Assembly: GCA_949710005.1 (NCBI GenBank)
Contig: OX453284.1
Location: 5,445,235 to 5,509,234, forward strand
Length of the DNA: 64,000 bases
Direction: 5' to 3'
From: Ricordea florida
Taxonomy: Eukaryota > Cnidaria > Anthozoa > Corallimorpharia > Ricordeidae
The notes under the pieces are model-generated. The model was not told the origin of the DNA. It made no database searches and saw only the letters and a program-made list of their open reading frames with translations. A program made the translations under genes and the position numbers. The first letter of the stretch is position 1, and each line of letters starts with the position of its first letter. Below are positions 54,253 through 64,000 of the stretch, one piece after another.

Positions 54253-54866
54253 AATTTGTAGTCAAACTGCAATGAGCGTAAAACAAGGTTTATATATTTT
54301 GCCGTTCAGTATTTTTTTACAGCTTGGTTAATTTGTAAGTTTTATCACAGGTCCATAACAGGAAATTTGGCTTTGGTCCATCTATTTGCGATATAATTTA
54401 CATGCAAAACTTTCAACGCGCTTATTGGCTGACAGCACGTCAGTTAATCCCAAAAAACTGTAGAAATTTAGTGCAGAAAGTTGAAATTGATTTTAGAAAT
54501 TTGAAATTAAATTTTTGCATGTATGTTATTAACAGGTAATGAAATGATTTCCAGTGCAATTTTATATAAATAAGCACTTGTAAATTTTTCAAAGACAAAC
54601 AAATTGCAATCGCCCTGCAGACTCGTGCAATTTTTTTTGGCGTTGAAAAATTTACTCAGTGTGCTCATTTATTCCAAATTGCACTCGAAACGATTTGAGT
54701 ACCTATACTTATCAAAACTTATACAGGCTCAGTCAAGTAAATGATAATTACATTGAACTGAATAACCACAATGGCTCTCTCCAAGTAAGCCTTTTTGGCG
54801 CAGAATCTAGCAGTGCTCTAAACTGTACTGTCCAATGATGCTCTGTTTTACTTATATGAATATGCG
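54253..54866. repeat. Discoidin-ZP 3' flank with compound foldback copy 3
   Basis: 54395-54720 carries the same two blocks as 2348-2655 in reverse order and orientation (TACATGCAAAACTTTCAACG ... TGCATGTATGTTATTAACAG, then GGTAATGAAATGATTTCCAG). No canonical AATAAA was found close to the stop codon. Confidence 0.65.
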
Positions 54867-55015
54867 TTATTGACCAAGCGTGAGGTCCAGATAACTGCAA
54901 TTGGCCAAGTTCTTTTTCGCGTTTTCATTGACGAAATGTATTCGAGGTCAATAAAAACGCAAAAAAGAACTCAGCAAATATCCAGCCACCTTGACCGAAC
55001 GAGCCTGGTCAATAA
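54867..55015. repeat. TTATTGACC foldback element
   Basis: Starts TTATTGACCAAGCGTGAGGT and ends CGAGCCTGGTCAATAA; inner arms GTTCTTTTTCGCGTTTTCAT pair with complement around 54950-54975. Confidence 0.75.
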
Positions 55016-56026
55016 AGGATTTATTACATGCTAGTTGCATTTTGTTTAGTTTTATTTCACGGGACAAGGCGGGAAATCCCGAGCGAGCAAGATGGGCTCA
55101 AATTACCCTCTCAGGTAGCCAATCAGAACTCACGATTAGCCTCATGTTGCCCGCTTGTGGAACCATCCATCAATAATTAATACTAAGACTTGGGTTTCGG
55201 ACTTCTGGTTCTGTGTAGCCACATAACTGCGAACTTATCGCAGGAAGATTTTTTAGTTTAAATGTACTATTTATATAAACTTAGTTTAGTTTAGGAGGCA
55301 ATGAGAGAGAACTGTTGAAAATATTAAGGGTATGGCGATGTGACAAAGATGTCATAGTATAACTTGGTTTTTTTCGTAACTTTTTTGTCACATAAACCGT
55401 TAATGACCGTGTGGAAGTTTGAACTAACTAGGGACAATGCGTCTGCAAAAAGGAAAAAAAAAACCTTTCAGTACTAGATTTATGAAGTAGTTTCGCTTCC
55501 AGTTTTTACGCGGATGATTTGCTGGCACAAAGTGGCTCGGTCTTCTTCACGAAGTTGTATTTACTCTTGCGAGTTTTAATACTATCCTCTAAGATACTAT
55601 ACTCAAAATATGACCTTTTGATTAAATGGTAAAACCATGGATTATCAGCACTTTAAAAAAACCTTCCAAGTTGTCTTACATCAGGGTACATATTTCTCAA
55701 GAAGTTTCTCAAGAAGTATTTACTTACTCTGTACGTTAAGGCCTTCGTGAATAAAGAGAAAGTGCATTTTTAGATGGGTCTCTGGTGTGGTCCTGGTAAA
55801 TCTTGTTAGGGTCGACTGATGTGGCTTTATAGACTGGAAGAAAAACAGTACAAACATAACCCGGCAAATTCATTCAAAAAATAAAAGGGATAGAGTATTT
55901 CAGTAAACATGACGCGGAGCATACATCTTTCATACTTCCTCCCCCCTAAGAATTTTCATAGATCAAATTGCATTCTTGTTCAAGTGAACTTTGTTTCTGC
56001 TGGCCTATCAGTGTATGACAGCTTCA
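55016..56026. other. Gene-free interval
   Basis: 55065-55155 matches the repeat at 18400-18525. The remainder (55200-56020) shows no recognised gene or element. Confidence 0.4.
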
Positions 56027-56117
56027 GGAGGGTCTCAATGGGGTGGTGACTTTTACGGCTAACGGTTAATATTGTTGGCTGTTTTACGGCTAACGGTTAA
56101 CCCCATTGAGACCCTCC
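56027..56117. mobile_element. 91-bp MITE (GGAGGGTCTCAATGGGGT)
   Basis: Arms GGAGGGTCTCAATGGGGT and ACCCCATTGAGACCCTCC with TTCA on both sides as a possible 4-bp duplication. The motif TTTTACGGCTAACGGTTAA occurs twice inside in the same orientation. The ends resemble the 2.27-kb element at 56866-59137. Confidence 0.75.
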
Positions 56118-56337
56118 TTCAGAGGCCATAAATCAGCACACGTCTAAAAGTTTACTTTTATAACAAGTATAAACCAAACATGAAAGCCACCAGTTTGTGA
56201 TTCAGACGGTAACCTTTAATCCGAAATAATTTGGGTCTAAGACAATACTTACTCAATGTGGTTCGGTTGCTCGCTTCAAGTAATGGTCTCGTTGATAGGT
56301 ACTGACTGTGAGCATGGCTCATCCGCTTCGATTCATT

Positions 56338-56760
56338 ATAGCGGAGCTCCACAGCGGCTCGAAGAGCCGCAGAGCGGAGCCCCATAACTACCGTGCGAGG
56401 ATAGAAATTGAGAAAACCATGCGTTTGAGTTTTCATGGTCATCGTGGCTAGCGGCATTGCTCGCGGGCGCGTGCGCCTAGCGACGACGACGACGACGACG
56501 TTGCCCCAACAGGGCGGCCATAGTCATCCGGGATATTTAGAAGGTCTTAAACCGAAACGAGGCTTTGTTTTTCGCGCAATGGCTCTTCCGTTGAGTCGCG
56601 AGCTAGATGTTTTTTTTTTATTTGACGATTTATTTCAGCTATCGAATCTTCTTTAAGTAGTTGCGTACACCAGGCGTATTTAATAACTTTAGTGACAGCA
56701 TTTTCAATGTGTGAGGGTCTGTGTGAGGAGCTCCGCTTTTAGGCTGGCCTAAATCTATTT
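56338..56760. mobile_element. GCGGAGCTCC element with (GAC)n core, copy 2
   Basis: Inverted relative to 42174-42606: AGCGGAGCTCCACAGCGGCT ... (GAC)n at 56481-56501 ... ATCCGGGATATTTAGAAGGT ... GGAGCTCCGCTTTTAGGC. The short frames on both strands are repeat-derived. Confidence 0.75.
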
Positions 56761-57127
56761 AATATCTACAACCCCTGGATATGAGCAAACGCGTGCTCTG
56801 ATCGGTTCCCTACTCACAGGCTCTCGGCTCAAATAAAACCGACTTCATGTCTGAAAGATATGTTGTGGGTTTCAATGGGGTGGTGGCTTTAACAGTTAAC
56901 AGTTGATATTTTAGCTTTTTTACGGCTAACGGTTAAGTTACTTGCCTTACGGTTAACACAAGCTTAAATAATTTGCATTCTCTTAAAAAGTCAATAAGAA
57001 GTATTTCATTGTTTATTTTTTACGGTTAACATTTTATACAGCTAACGGTGAATTTTTTCTAATTTTTAACTCGTGGATACGCGAAGCGTATTTGCGAGTT
57101 TTTGTGGGGACTCCGATATGCAAATTG

Positions 57128-57170
57128 TCACTCACTCACTCACTCACTCACTCACTCAATCACTCACTCC
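57128..57170. repeat. (CACT)n microsatellite
   Basis: Tandem TCACTCACTCAC run following AACTCGTGGATACGCGAAGC. Confidence 0.95.
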
Positions 57171-57336
57171 AGTGTAGACATCTTCGTAATTAGTCGGATA
57201 GAACTCGGGGGCACCGATATGAAGACGACAATTGTCGTGACCGAAGTCACGGAAATCTGTTGATGAAAGTTCACGCTGAAAGTGTATCGTACCGTTGCCA
57301 GAGTTTGTAATGATTTTGTAGCTTAAGAGGACGATT

Positions 57337-57530
57337 AGCGAGGCCCTGTTAGGGGTAAATTTCGAAAAGCGACATGGCCTTGAAACGGCGACATAAAGGA
57401 CCTGAAATGGCGACGAACGACGAGCCGCTCACGGGAAATTACGACAGCGACCTTCGACCTTCCGAAATTGCGACGTGAAAAGGTTTGAAACTCAGACGCG
57501 CGACATAAAGAACCTCACTAACAGGGCCTC
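57337..57530. mobile_element. ~190-bp MITE (GAGGCCCTGTTAG ends)
   Basis: Left GAGGCCCTGTTAG and right CTAACAGGGCCTC, flanked by ATTAGC on both sides (possible 6-bp duplication). Interior has several GCGACATAAAG / GGCGACG-like short repeats. Confidence 0.7.
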
Positions 57531-58496
57531 ATTAGCGGTCTTACTAAAATCAAAAGGAGTTTAAATGTTTCCAGTTAGGACAATAACCAACTTGGAGACT
57601 GAATTTCATGAGCCTTTTACTCGGCCAGGCGCTAAACGTGAACAGATGATAACTATTCGCTTTTCCGACATCGACCGCCATCGACCGCCCCCAAGATTAC
57701 AAGCAGTATATGAATTTCAGTTGGCTCGAAAGTGATCTGAAGATGAGAAAATCTCTTGCTAATGTTTTAGGCTTTGATGAGAACTCATAGAGCGAAATTA
57801 GCACTTGAATGAGAACTTATATGAGCGAAATGAGTACTCGTTATTGAACGAAACTACTACTGAAAACAGAATAAATTGACGAATCCATGATGTGAAACCG
57901 AAGAACTTCTGTGGCCAACCTGGATAAGAAACATCGCATGGAGGACGTTTCTACTGATTTAAGGGTTAGTACGAACAGGAATGGAGTTGGAGAAGTATTG
58001 GGACGGTCAAGAAGTATGTCAACGCTTACCATTTAATATGGAGGCGCATGCCATGGCGGAGAACCATGAAGATTACAATGTAAGAAAGTCATTAAAGGGT
58101 TCGAAAAGAGTAAGTCATGTAGAAAATGTATTAAGCGTTATATTATATACAATACACCACAAGCCGTTACAATGAAAAGTTTTCTGTCTATTGATTTCCG
58201 AATTTACCTTGAAGTGAACTAGATTGTGTTGAAGTAGACATGTTGGAAAAATAGGCTTACCTGTTTTGCTTACTGTTGTGTGACTCATCATATTTACATT
58301 GTAAAAACAAGAAGTTATAAGGATAAAAACAAAGATGTATTGCTGTATTAATGATGGAAAGTGTGATTTTTTTTAAGTGCAACCCTGAATATATATACCA
58401 CTGATAACCTAAAATGAGATGGTAATGTAAATAAACTAATTCAACTTGATAAAGGATTGAGAGTCTTAAGGATTTTAAGATCATCACTAACATACT

Positions 58497-58780
58497 TTGC
58501 AAAAATGCAAGAAAGACTTGTTTGGTATGATTCGTCAGCTGGGCTGTCCTACATGGTTTTGTTCATTATCAGCTGCAGAATCAAGGTGGATATTTCTGTT
58601 GAATACATTGAATAGACTTGTAGACAACAAAAACTATAATGATGATAAAATTGACAATGTCATGGCAACAAAATTCAGACCTTATTCAGAAGGACCCTGT
58701 TACATGTGTTAGAAACTTCGAACTCACAGACAGTGAGCAGCAGGATACCAGAACTACATTTGGTTTCGGTGCCATTTAAT
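58497..58780 (+). pseudogene. Helitron Rep/helicase N-terminal domain fragment, frameshifted
   Basis: Reads [20 protein letters not shown], then [20 protein letters not shown] and, in another frame, [14 protein letters not shown]. The RQLGxPTWFxSxSAAExRW box and the DPVTC box are typical of the Helitron-like N domain. A frameshift lies near 58665 and neither the HUH nor the helicase motifs are present. Confidence 0.75.
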
Positions 58781-59144
58781 CCTGTACCCTTATGTTAAGT
58801 TATCAAATTTTTTAACAACTGTATGCTTGCCACCTGCCTTATAACTGATGCCTAGTGTAGTCAAATGATTGGCGTCATGTACTCACTGTATGTTTATTTC
58901 AAAAAGCTACTCAGCTCCCTGGTCACTTTTATGTTGTGATTATAGATTATTAAAATTGTCTTCAAGTTCATTAAATCACAACTCTGAAAAAACACCTCGT
59001 TAATTTTTAAATTATTTCTTTTTTCTCTGTTTTGTAAACATATCCACGAGTTCACCATAGTCCTACTTTGATTACTCCTAACCGCTTAATTTTTTTAGCC
59101 CGTTTTACGGCTAACGATTAACCGCAATGAGACCCTCTATGTTG

Positions 59145-59664
59145 AAAGGCTTGCTAGCAGAGTCCTCTGCTAGCAGGGAACAAAGCACCTGGCGCGTAAT
59201 AAAATTACAACCCGCGTTCTTAACTCGGACTCATGTTTGAAGCTTTTTTACGCAATTGTTAAAGATCTATCATTGCGTAAACTTGTAAGCCAGTGTTGTA
59301 ATTGGTTGGTAAAATTTACGATTTCAAATCACTGAATCGCCCAACTGGCTCATCATTTACAAACTATTCCAATCAAAATGAGTCAAACCAGACAAAGAAT
59401 AGACAAAGAATAGAGAACCTGTATGTCTCGCAGGTAAACCTGCAAAAACAAGCACATCGCGAAGTTTCTCATTACTAAAGTACAAAATGTGTAGTGGAGA
59501 ATTTTTGACGCAGTTCCGAGATGTTCCGTTCTAAAACAAGTCGCAGTTAATATAACTGTTTCGAGAAAGCGAGCAACGGGGAGTCGCTCATAGAAAAGTT
59601 GCAGAAAAGGAAAGGGGGAAGTTCTAGCAGCGTCTTCCCTGATACTCTTCACTTGTTTTTATTG
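59145..59664. other. 3' flank of GPCR 2
   Basis: No recognised gene or repeat. Transcripts of GPCR 2 would end here. Confidence 0.4.
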
Positions 59665-60666
59665 CTACAGATTAGATTCAGCCATATGACCCACAGTTGT
59701 TATTGCTGGTGTAGTGATGGCTGGAGCCACTCTTCGCCTCCCCCCCTGCGTCTCGAAGAGTCGTCTGCATGGACCAAGCAGTCGAGTAAACGTTCTCCTC
59801 ATCTCTGCATCACGAAATGTGTACACAAGCGGATTCATTGCGCTGTTACAGTAATGCAAACATTTCGAGAAAACAAGGAATATGTTTAGTTTTTCCAGCG
59901 GTAAGCAGCGGTAGCACAGCACAAGGACAGTACTAATGGTAAAGAACGACAACCACGACACGAGAAACAGACATGTCACAAAACCGAGCGTCATGGCTGT
60001 TCGTCGTTGCTGGCGAATGTTCTTCCTCAACTCTCTGGTTTCTTCTACATTTTGGACAGTGGGAAGGTTTGTTATGAGTGCGCGCGTGATTCTAAATATG
60101 GAGTAATTTACGAAACTGATAAGGACGCCAGGTCCCACGTAACCTACAAGTAGCAAAAATGTTGTGTAGATTTTCTTGCTGTTCGCAGTGTCGAGTGCAG
60201 GACGTACAGCTGCAATCGCAAACGCTGTCAACCACACTCCGCAAATCACCAGCGAGTATTGCACTGTCGAAAGCGTCTCGTAGCGAAACGGCCGAGAAAT
60301 GGCGACCCATCGTTCAAGACTTACTGCAATAAGATGGAATGTGGAGGCGAGCGCACTAACAATGTCAAAAGACAGGAAAAAAGTGTTGGGTGTGCCAGAA
60401 TAATTCCACTCAACCGAAATGTACATGTAGAGAGGCAATGAAACAGCTCCCACCAAAAGATCAGAGAATGCCAAACTTACAAGAAACGTGTATGTGCTTG
60501 TTCGAATTCTCCAATTTGAGAAATAAGCCGCTACCACAAATAAATTTCCAGTAATTATCGCGAACATGAGGGCGGCACAAAATGATATCTGCACGGCTAT
60601 GCCTGCTGACATGTTAGACGTGGTATCTTCGGAGTCCGCATTTTGACTGGAGTTTGTTGCCATCAT
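59665..60666 (-). CDS. Class A GPCR 2, intronless, 333 aa
   Basis: Seven-TM receptor. N-terminus has NSS and NMS glycosylation sites. Seen: TITGNLFV-like TM1 (IITGNLFVVA), LAFSDLLVG in TM2, Asp 3.32 in LSFDIVS, ERW in place of DRY (SLERWVAI), and NPLVYTFRD in TM7 followed by AEMRRTF. TM6 reads LVSWLSFF: the Trp is kept but Ser replaces the conserved proline 6.50, which is unusual and may alter activation. C-terminal tail is Arg-rich with ITTPAITT. A second Met follows the first; either could start. Ligand unknown. Closest in the window to the partial receptor at 63676 (CYRCLP/CMRCLP before TM7, RDAEMRRTF). Confidence 0.92.
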   Translation of the reverse strand: MMATNSSQNADSEDTTSNMSAGIAVQISFCAALMFAIITGNLFVVAAYFSNWRIRTSTYTFLVSLAFSDLLVGAVSLPLYMYISVEWNYSGTPNTFFLSFDIVSALASTFHLIAVSLERWVAISRPFRYETLSTVQYSLVICGVWLTAFAIAAVRPALDTANSKKIYTTFLLLVGYVGPGVLISFVNYSIFRITRALITNLPTVQNVEETRELRKNIRQQRRTAMTLGFVTCLFLVSWLSFFTISTVLVLCYRCLPLEKLNIFLVFSKCLHYCNSAMNPLVYTFRDAEMRRTFTRLLGPCRRLFETQGGRRRVAPAITTPAITTVGHMAESNL

Positions 60667-63601
60667 GAGGAATACAACACCAGAGCCGTTTGACGTTTGA
60701 TGCGAAAAAAGGTTGTCTTGATATTCTTGGAGGAGGAATGTTAAGTGTGTTTGTCGCCTCTACATGGAAGCTATTATTGAAGACAACAAAGCGTTTCTGG
60801 ACGAAGTATATGTAATTTTCCTCTTGAAATTTCTATTTGTGTGGGTGGCCCAATCGGTTTACAGGTTCTTTTTGATCATAAGCCAGCTAGGAAGCCGGGA
60901 ACAGTTTATGGTTTAGAAGATGTTTCACAGACACAATCACGAAAACTTCAAGCGATCAAAAGGAAGCTTACTTGCTTTAGCACTCCTTTCCATGACAAGT
61001 CAACGTTTGTTTCAGTGACAGAACTTATCGCTGATCTTATAAAGGTTAACGCCTCGAGTTGCTGAAAACGATGATCAAAAACCCTAAAAGGCAAACCGCA
61101 CTTTTCTCTTATCGACCTTTTCTCCAGGTGTCTTGCGTTGTCTGTTAATTATAAATAGGCTAGACGAAAATCCTTTGTCATTACTGCGAGACAAACGGAA
61201 GAGCTCTTTAAAAAGGAAGATATAGATTATCCTTTTCTGATAAATTCAAAGGTTCAAAACACACACAGCTGCGTCGTTTCTCGTTTTCTTCATCTATGCA
61301 AATGGCGCTAAATAATGTAAGTGCATGCTTTGCTCGTCCATAGCCACTTATTAAACAAAAGCTCTTCACTAACTTCTCAATCTCTGTCCCACATTTGAAA
61401 ACGCATTGCCTCGAAGCAGCAATAATTGTTAGTGTTCCGTGGTTATTGTTGCAGTAAAGAAAAAAAAAGAATGAATAACCCAATACGTTCAAAATCTGAT
61501 GAGTTGACTTGACACAAGAAATGAGCGGAGTTCAAAAAGTTTAATTAACTTTCTTCATTGCAAGAAACCGCGCTTGTCACGAGGGGCACTGTTGACAAAG
61601 CCGCATATTAACTGTCAAGTAAAATCAAAATGATATTTCTTTCGGCCAGTTTTCCGGTCATGGTAATGAAATTTGGAATTAAACGTTTTAATGGACGGGT
61701 CTATGGCGAATTTATCACCGTCTGCATGACAACAACTTTAAGTCGGGGAAAAGATTTGTCCCCAAATGTAATGAATCTGAGCATTTCCGCCTTTGAGTGG
61801 AGTTCAGTAACAATGTGGCAGTACCTAGCGGCAGGTTGAAGTTTGATGTTCAGAAAATAGGCTTTTTTTACTTTTCGATGTTTATCCTTGAAGTTTTTCA
61901 GTTCAATCTATTTTTGTTCCAGGTCAATAGTTAACTGTTCTCGAGGTGGGTGTTGCCAGACTAAATCAGCCGAGCTGAGGGTCTCCCAGGAAGGGTCCTT
62001 GTTCCCTTGTTCCCTTCCAAAATTGCCCTATGTTCCCACGTTCCCACACATTTTCGTTAATTGTTCCCCTTTGTAATTTTTCGAATTTTGTTCCCCTGTT
62101 CCCAAAAATTGGCTAATGTTCCCTTGTTCCTTCGATATTTTGCCAATGTTCCCTTGTTCCCCAAAACCACTGGGAGTTCCTCCGAGCTGTGGGTAGAAAT
62201 GTTTTTATGGCAAGCCGTTTGCCAAGTAAACGCAAACACAACACAACAAGAGAAACATAACGATCTCCCAATAGCGTTTTTAATTGAAATAAAAGCAAAT
62301 AAAGAAAGGCAAGAAAAGTCTCTCGCTTTCAAAATGTCATTTTAAGTCAACTGCCAATTGTAAACGAGAATATTATTTTCTTTCTATAGGAAAGACAAAA
62401 GACAATGAATAAAGTACAGAATCTGTTGAATTTTTTGTGTAAATAAGAAAAACTTATTAGATACCTAAAATATATTAGGACACAACAAAACCTTTGTGAC
62501 AATCCTGAAACTTTTCACTAACTACGTCAAAAGTTGCAGTTTTGTCTTTTTTGCGTATCTCTTTTAGTTCTGAGCCATTTGAAGTAAGTCCGCAAAAAAA
62601 GTCTGAGAACCTGATTGAAGTTTTGTTACCCGTAACAAAACGTTAATATTGCCCTCGTAATTTCAAGCGTTATTACCAGCTATTTTACTCAATTTACACG
62701 TTCATTGCACTGTTTAATTTTTTCACCCCAACATCTACACAACAGCTTTCGCCATTTGGTACTTGCTTTATCATGAAACATAATTTCTTTCTGCCAACAA
62801 ATATAAGAAATACAATTTGAAATTAATTAAGGATTATAGGGAACCTTAATGCTACAATCACATTTTGTTTTCCTTATAAGGGTTCGTGCCTCCACCTAGT
62901 TTATACCAATTAATGACCATATTAGTCACTCTAGGGCGGCTCCATAATAAATAATAACTTAACAAATTAAACATTTCTGTATCGCTCTTTCCAGATGTGA
63001 TCAAAAGCGCTTTAGAAAAATTTAATATAAAATACAACATTATTCTATTCTAAATTTAAAGTGATTCGTTAAAAAGAAAGGACTAATAAATTTCTTAAAA
63101 CAATTTAAGGAAGCAGCATTTCTAATGTCAGCAGGCAGTTTATTCCAAAGCGCAGTGGCCGGCAGCAGCAGTAAAGGAGCGAGCACCAAGTGTAGGCAGC
63201 ATTTTCTGTGCAGGAGACAGCAGCAGAATACTGTTGTTCAAGAGTAGGAGCAACTACAGAATACAGGGCCACCTTGGTCCACCTCGTTTACAGGTGTCGG
63301 AGGCTTTTGTAGAACGAAGCAGATAACAATGGACACTATTGTTCAGTGGTATGTAAATAAGTGGCCCTGTATTCTGTAATTTAGCCCCCAAGAGTATTTG
63401 CAAATCTCAAATGACACACATGCAAATCTTGAATAACAGTAACAGTTATCGACATTCACTCGATATGATTGAGTGATATCAATTAAATGAATTTTTTGTA
63501 AGCTGATAGAGTGGCTTAATAAGTTTTTTCGTCTAGAGAGGGGTCGCTAGAAGCTCATTGTCAAAGGGGGGATGGCTTAATAGAGAATTTACAGTAAACC
63601 T
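60667..63601. other. Interval between GPCR 2 and GPCR 3
   Basis: Contains the TGTTCCCTTGTTCC repeat (61978-62190), an inverted pair TACAGAATACAGGGCCAC / GTGGCCCTGTATTCTGTA at 63257 and 63361, and otherwise AT-rich DNA. Small frames at 60841, 61630 and 61208 lack recognisable features. Confidence 0.4.
61978..62190. repeat. TGTTCCCTTGTTCC short-repeat element
   Basis: GTTCCC occurs more than ten times. The possible ends TCTCCCAG and CTGGGAG are inverted. Looks like a MITE with arrayed internal motifs. Confidence 0.55.
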
Positions 63602-63660
63602 GTTCATTTGTCATACACCGTAGTCATTTAGATGTGGATCGCTGGTCTTCTGCAGGTTGA
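63602..63660 (-). repeat. Retroelement 3'-end copy
   Basis: TTCATTTGTCATACACCGTA, then GATGTGGATCGCTGGTCTTC and TGCAGGTTGAG resemble 53040-53115. Confidence 0.4.
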
Positions 63661-63675
63661 GAACTGTCTAAACGC

Positions 63676-64000
63676 CTAGCTTTCATTGACTCGTTCCGCT
63701 CTAGACCGCATGGGAAATCCCCAAGGAGTGACGTCATCGGTGCGACAGCAACAAACACCACGTGGTATACCTAACAACCTGAGAAACGTTCTCCTCATTT
63801 CTGCATCGCGGCGCGCGTACACCAGTGGATTGATTGCACTATTAGCATAATGCACCCATTTCACTATGACTATGAGCTTATACAGGGAGTCTGGGGAGGA
63901 TGGTAGACACCTCATGCAGTATGCCGCCATGATGGAAACAACGAAAAATGGCACCCAAGCAGAAATAAACAGACACGTAATCACAGCTACTGTTATGGCA
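63676..64000 (-). CDS. Class A GPCR 3, N-terminal part beyond window
   Basis: Visible: the end of intracellular loop 3, TM6 (FISAWVPFF with the usual Trp-x-Pro), TM7 (HYANSAINPLVYARRD) and a short tail with CCC, a possible palmitoylation site, and RSRAERVNES. The frame runs open to the window edge with no splice signal. Next to GPCR 2 and in the same orientation, so the two are probably tandem duplicates. Ligand unknown. Confidence 0.88.
   Translation of the reverse strand, partial: AITVAVITCLFISAWVPFFVVSIMAAYCMRCLPSSPDSLYKLIVIVKWVHYANSAINPLVYARRDAEMRRTFLRLLGIPRGVCCCRTDDVTPWGFPMRSRAERVNES

Larger units (their letters stand above)
56866..59137. mobile_element. 2272-bp element with 7-bp TSD and TAACGGTTAA sub-termini
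   Basis: Left end TGGGTTTCAATGGGGTGG and right end (complement) GAGGGTCTCATTGCGGTTAA are imperfect inverted ends; ACGGCTAACGGTTAA motifs lie near both. Both flanks read TATGTTG (56859-56865, 59138-59144). Inside, AACTCGTGGATA (57068) and TATCCACGAGTT (59040-59051) form a second, inner inverted pair, so a nested insertion is possible. Contents: a CACT microsatellite, a small MITE and a Helitron fragment. Confidence 0.7.

Noticed and set aside
56870..59137. Complete Helitron
   Set aside because: Only a short frameshifted N-domain is present; no Rep HUH or helicase motifs and no Helitron-type termini were identified.

Overview
The window looks like nuclear DNA of an anthozoan cnidarian, most likely a stony coral. 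The evidence is short-intron animal genes with GT-AG junctions, clustered intronless class A GPCR genes, a discoidin/zona-pellucida membrane protein, and a very dense load of foldback elements, MITEs, a dispersed satellite and mixed transposon families. The species assignment is inference from gene content and repeat style. No search was run.

Layout. (1) 104-4579 (+): the 3' part of TAF6L, a SAGA-type TAF6 paralogue; its histone-fold exons lie left of the window. (2) 4.6-10.6 kb: repeats (satellite copies, Harbinger-type MITE, several TIR elements). (3) 9367-11902 (+): a trypsin-like serine peptidase with a complete catalytic triad, probably the last exon(s) of a larger gene. (4) 13082-21503 (-): a complete 11-exon FIBP gene (363 aa), with one GC-AG intron and introns full of MITEs. 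(5) 22604-23767 (-): an intronless class A GPCR. (6) 24589-27274: a 2.7-kb palindromic transposable element with ~0.86-kb, nearly identical arms and a perfect 9-bp target-site duplication, carrying a truncated protein kinase gene. (7) 27.6-30.6 kb: LINE fragments, one split by a 1.06-kb insertion with an 8-bp duplication. (8) 30574-33113: a complete piggyBac element with an intact transposase. (9) 33.1-41.2 kb: MITEs, satellite and largely unrecognised DNA. (10) 41191-54252 (+): a complete 7-exon gene for a secreted/membrane protein with signal peptide, discoidin domain, ZP domain, furin-type site, Asp-rich stretch, TM helix and short tail. Its introns hold a ~3.4-kb satellite array, a Harbinger derivative, a 45-bp coding-like minisatellite and a second gene-carrying element with a 9-bp duplication. 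(11) 54.3-59.2 kb: foldbacks and a 2.27-kb element containing a Helitron fragment. (12) 59665-60666 and 63676-64000 (-): two more related GPCR genes, the last cut by the window edge.

The host genes belong to unrelated systems: transcription coactivator, FGF1-binding intracellular protein, peptidase, receptors, and an extracellular-matrix-type membrane protein. There is no operon-like logic. The unifying theme is mobile DNA, and the most striking part is two TIR elements with 9-bp duplications (Mutator/foldback-like) that each carry a protein-coding fragment, resembling plant Pack-MULEs. Exon boundaries for TAF6L, FIBP and the discoidin-ZP gene were worked out by hand; splice phases agree at every junction.
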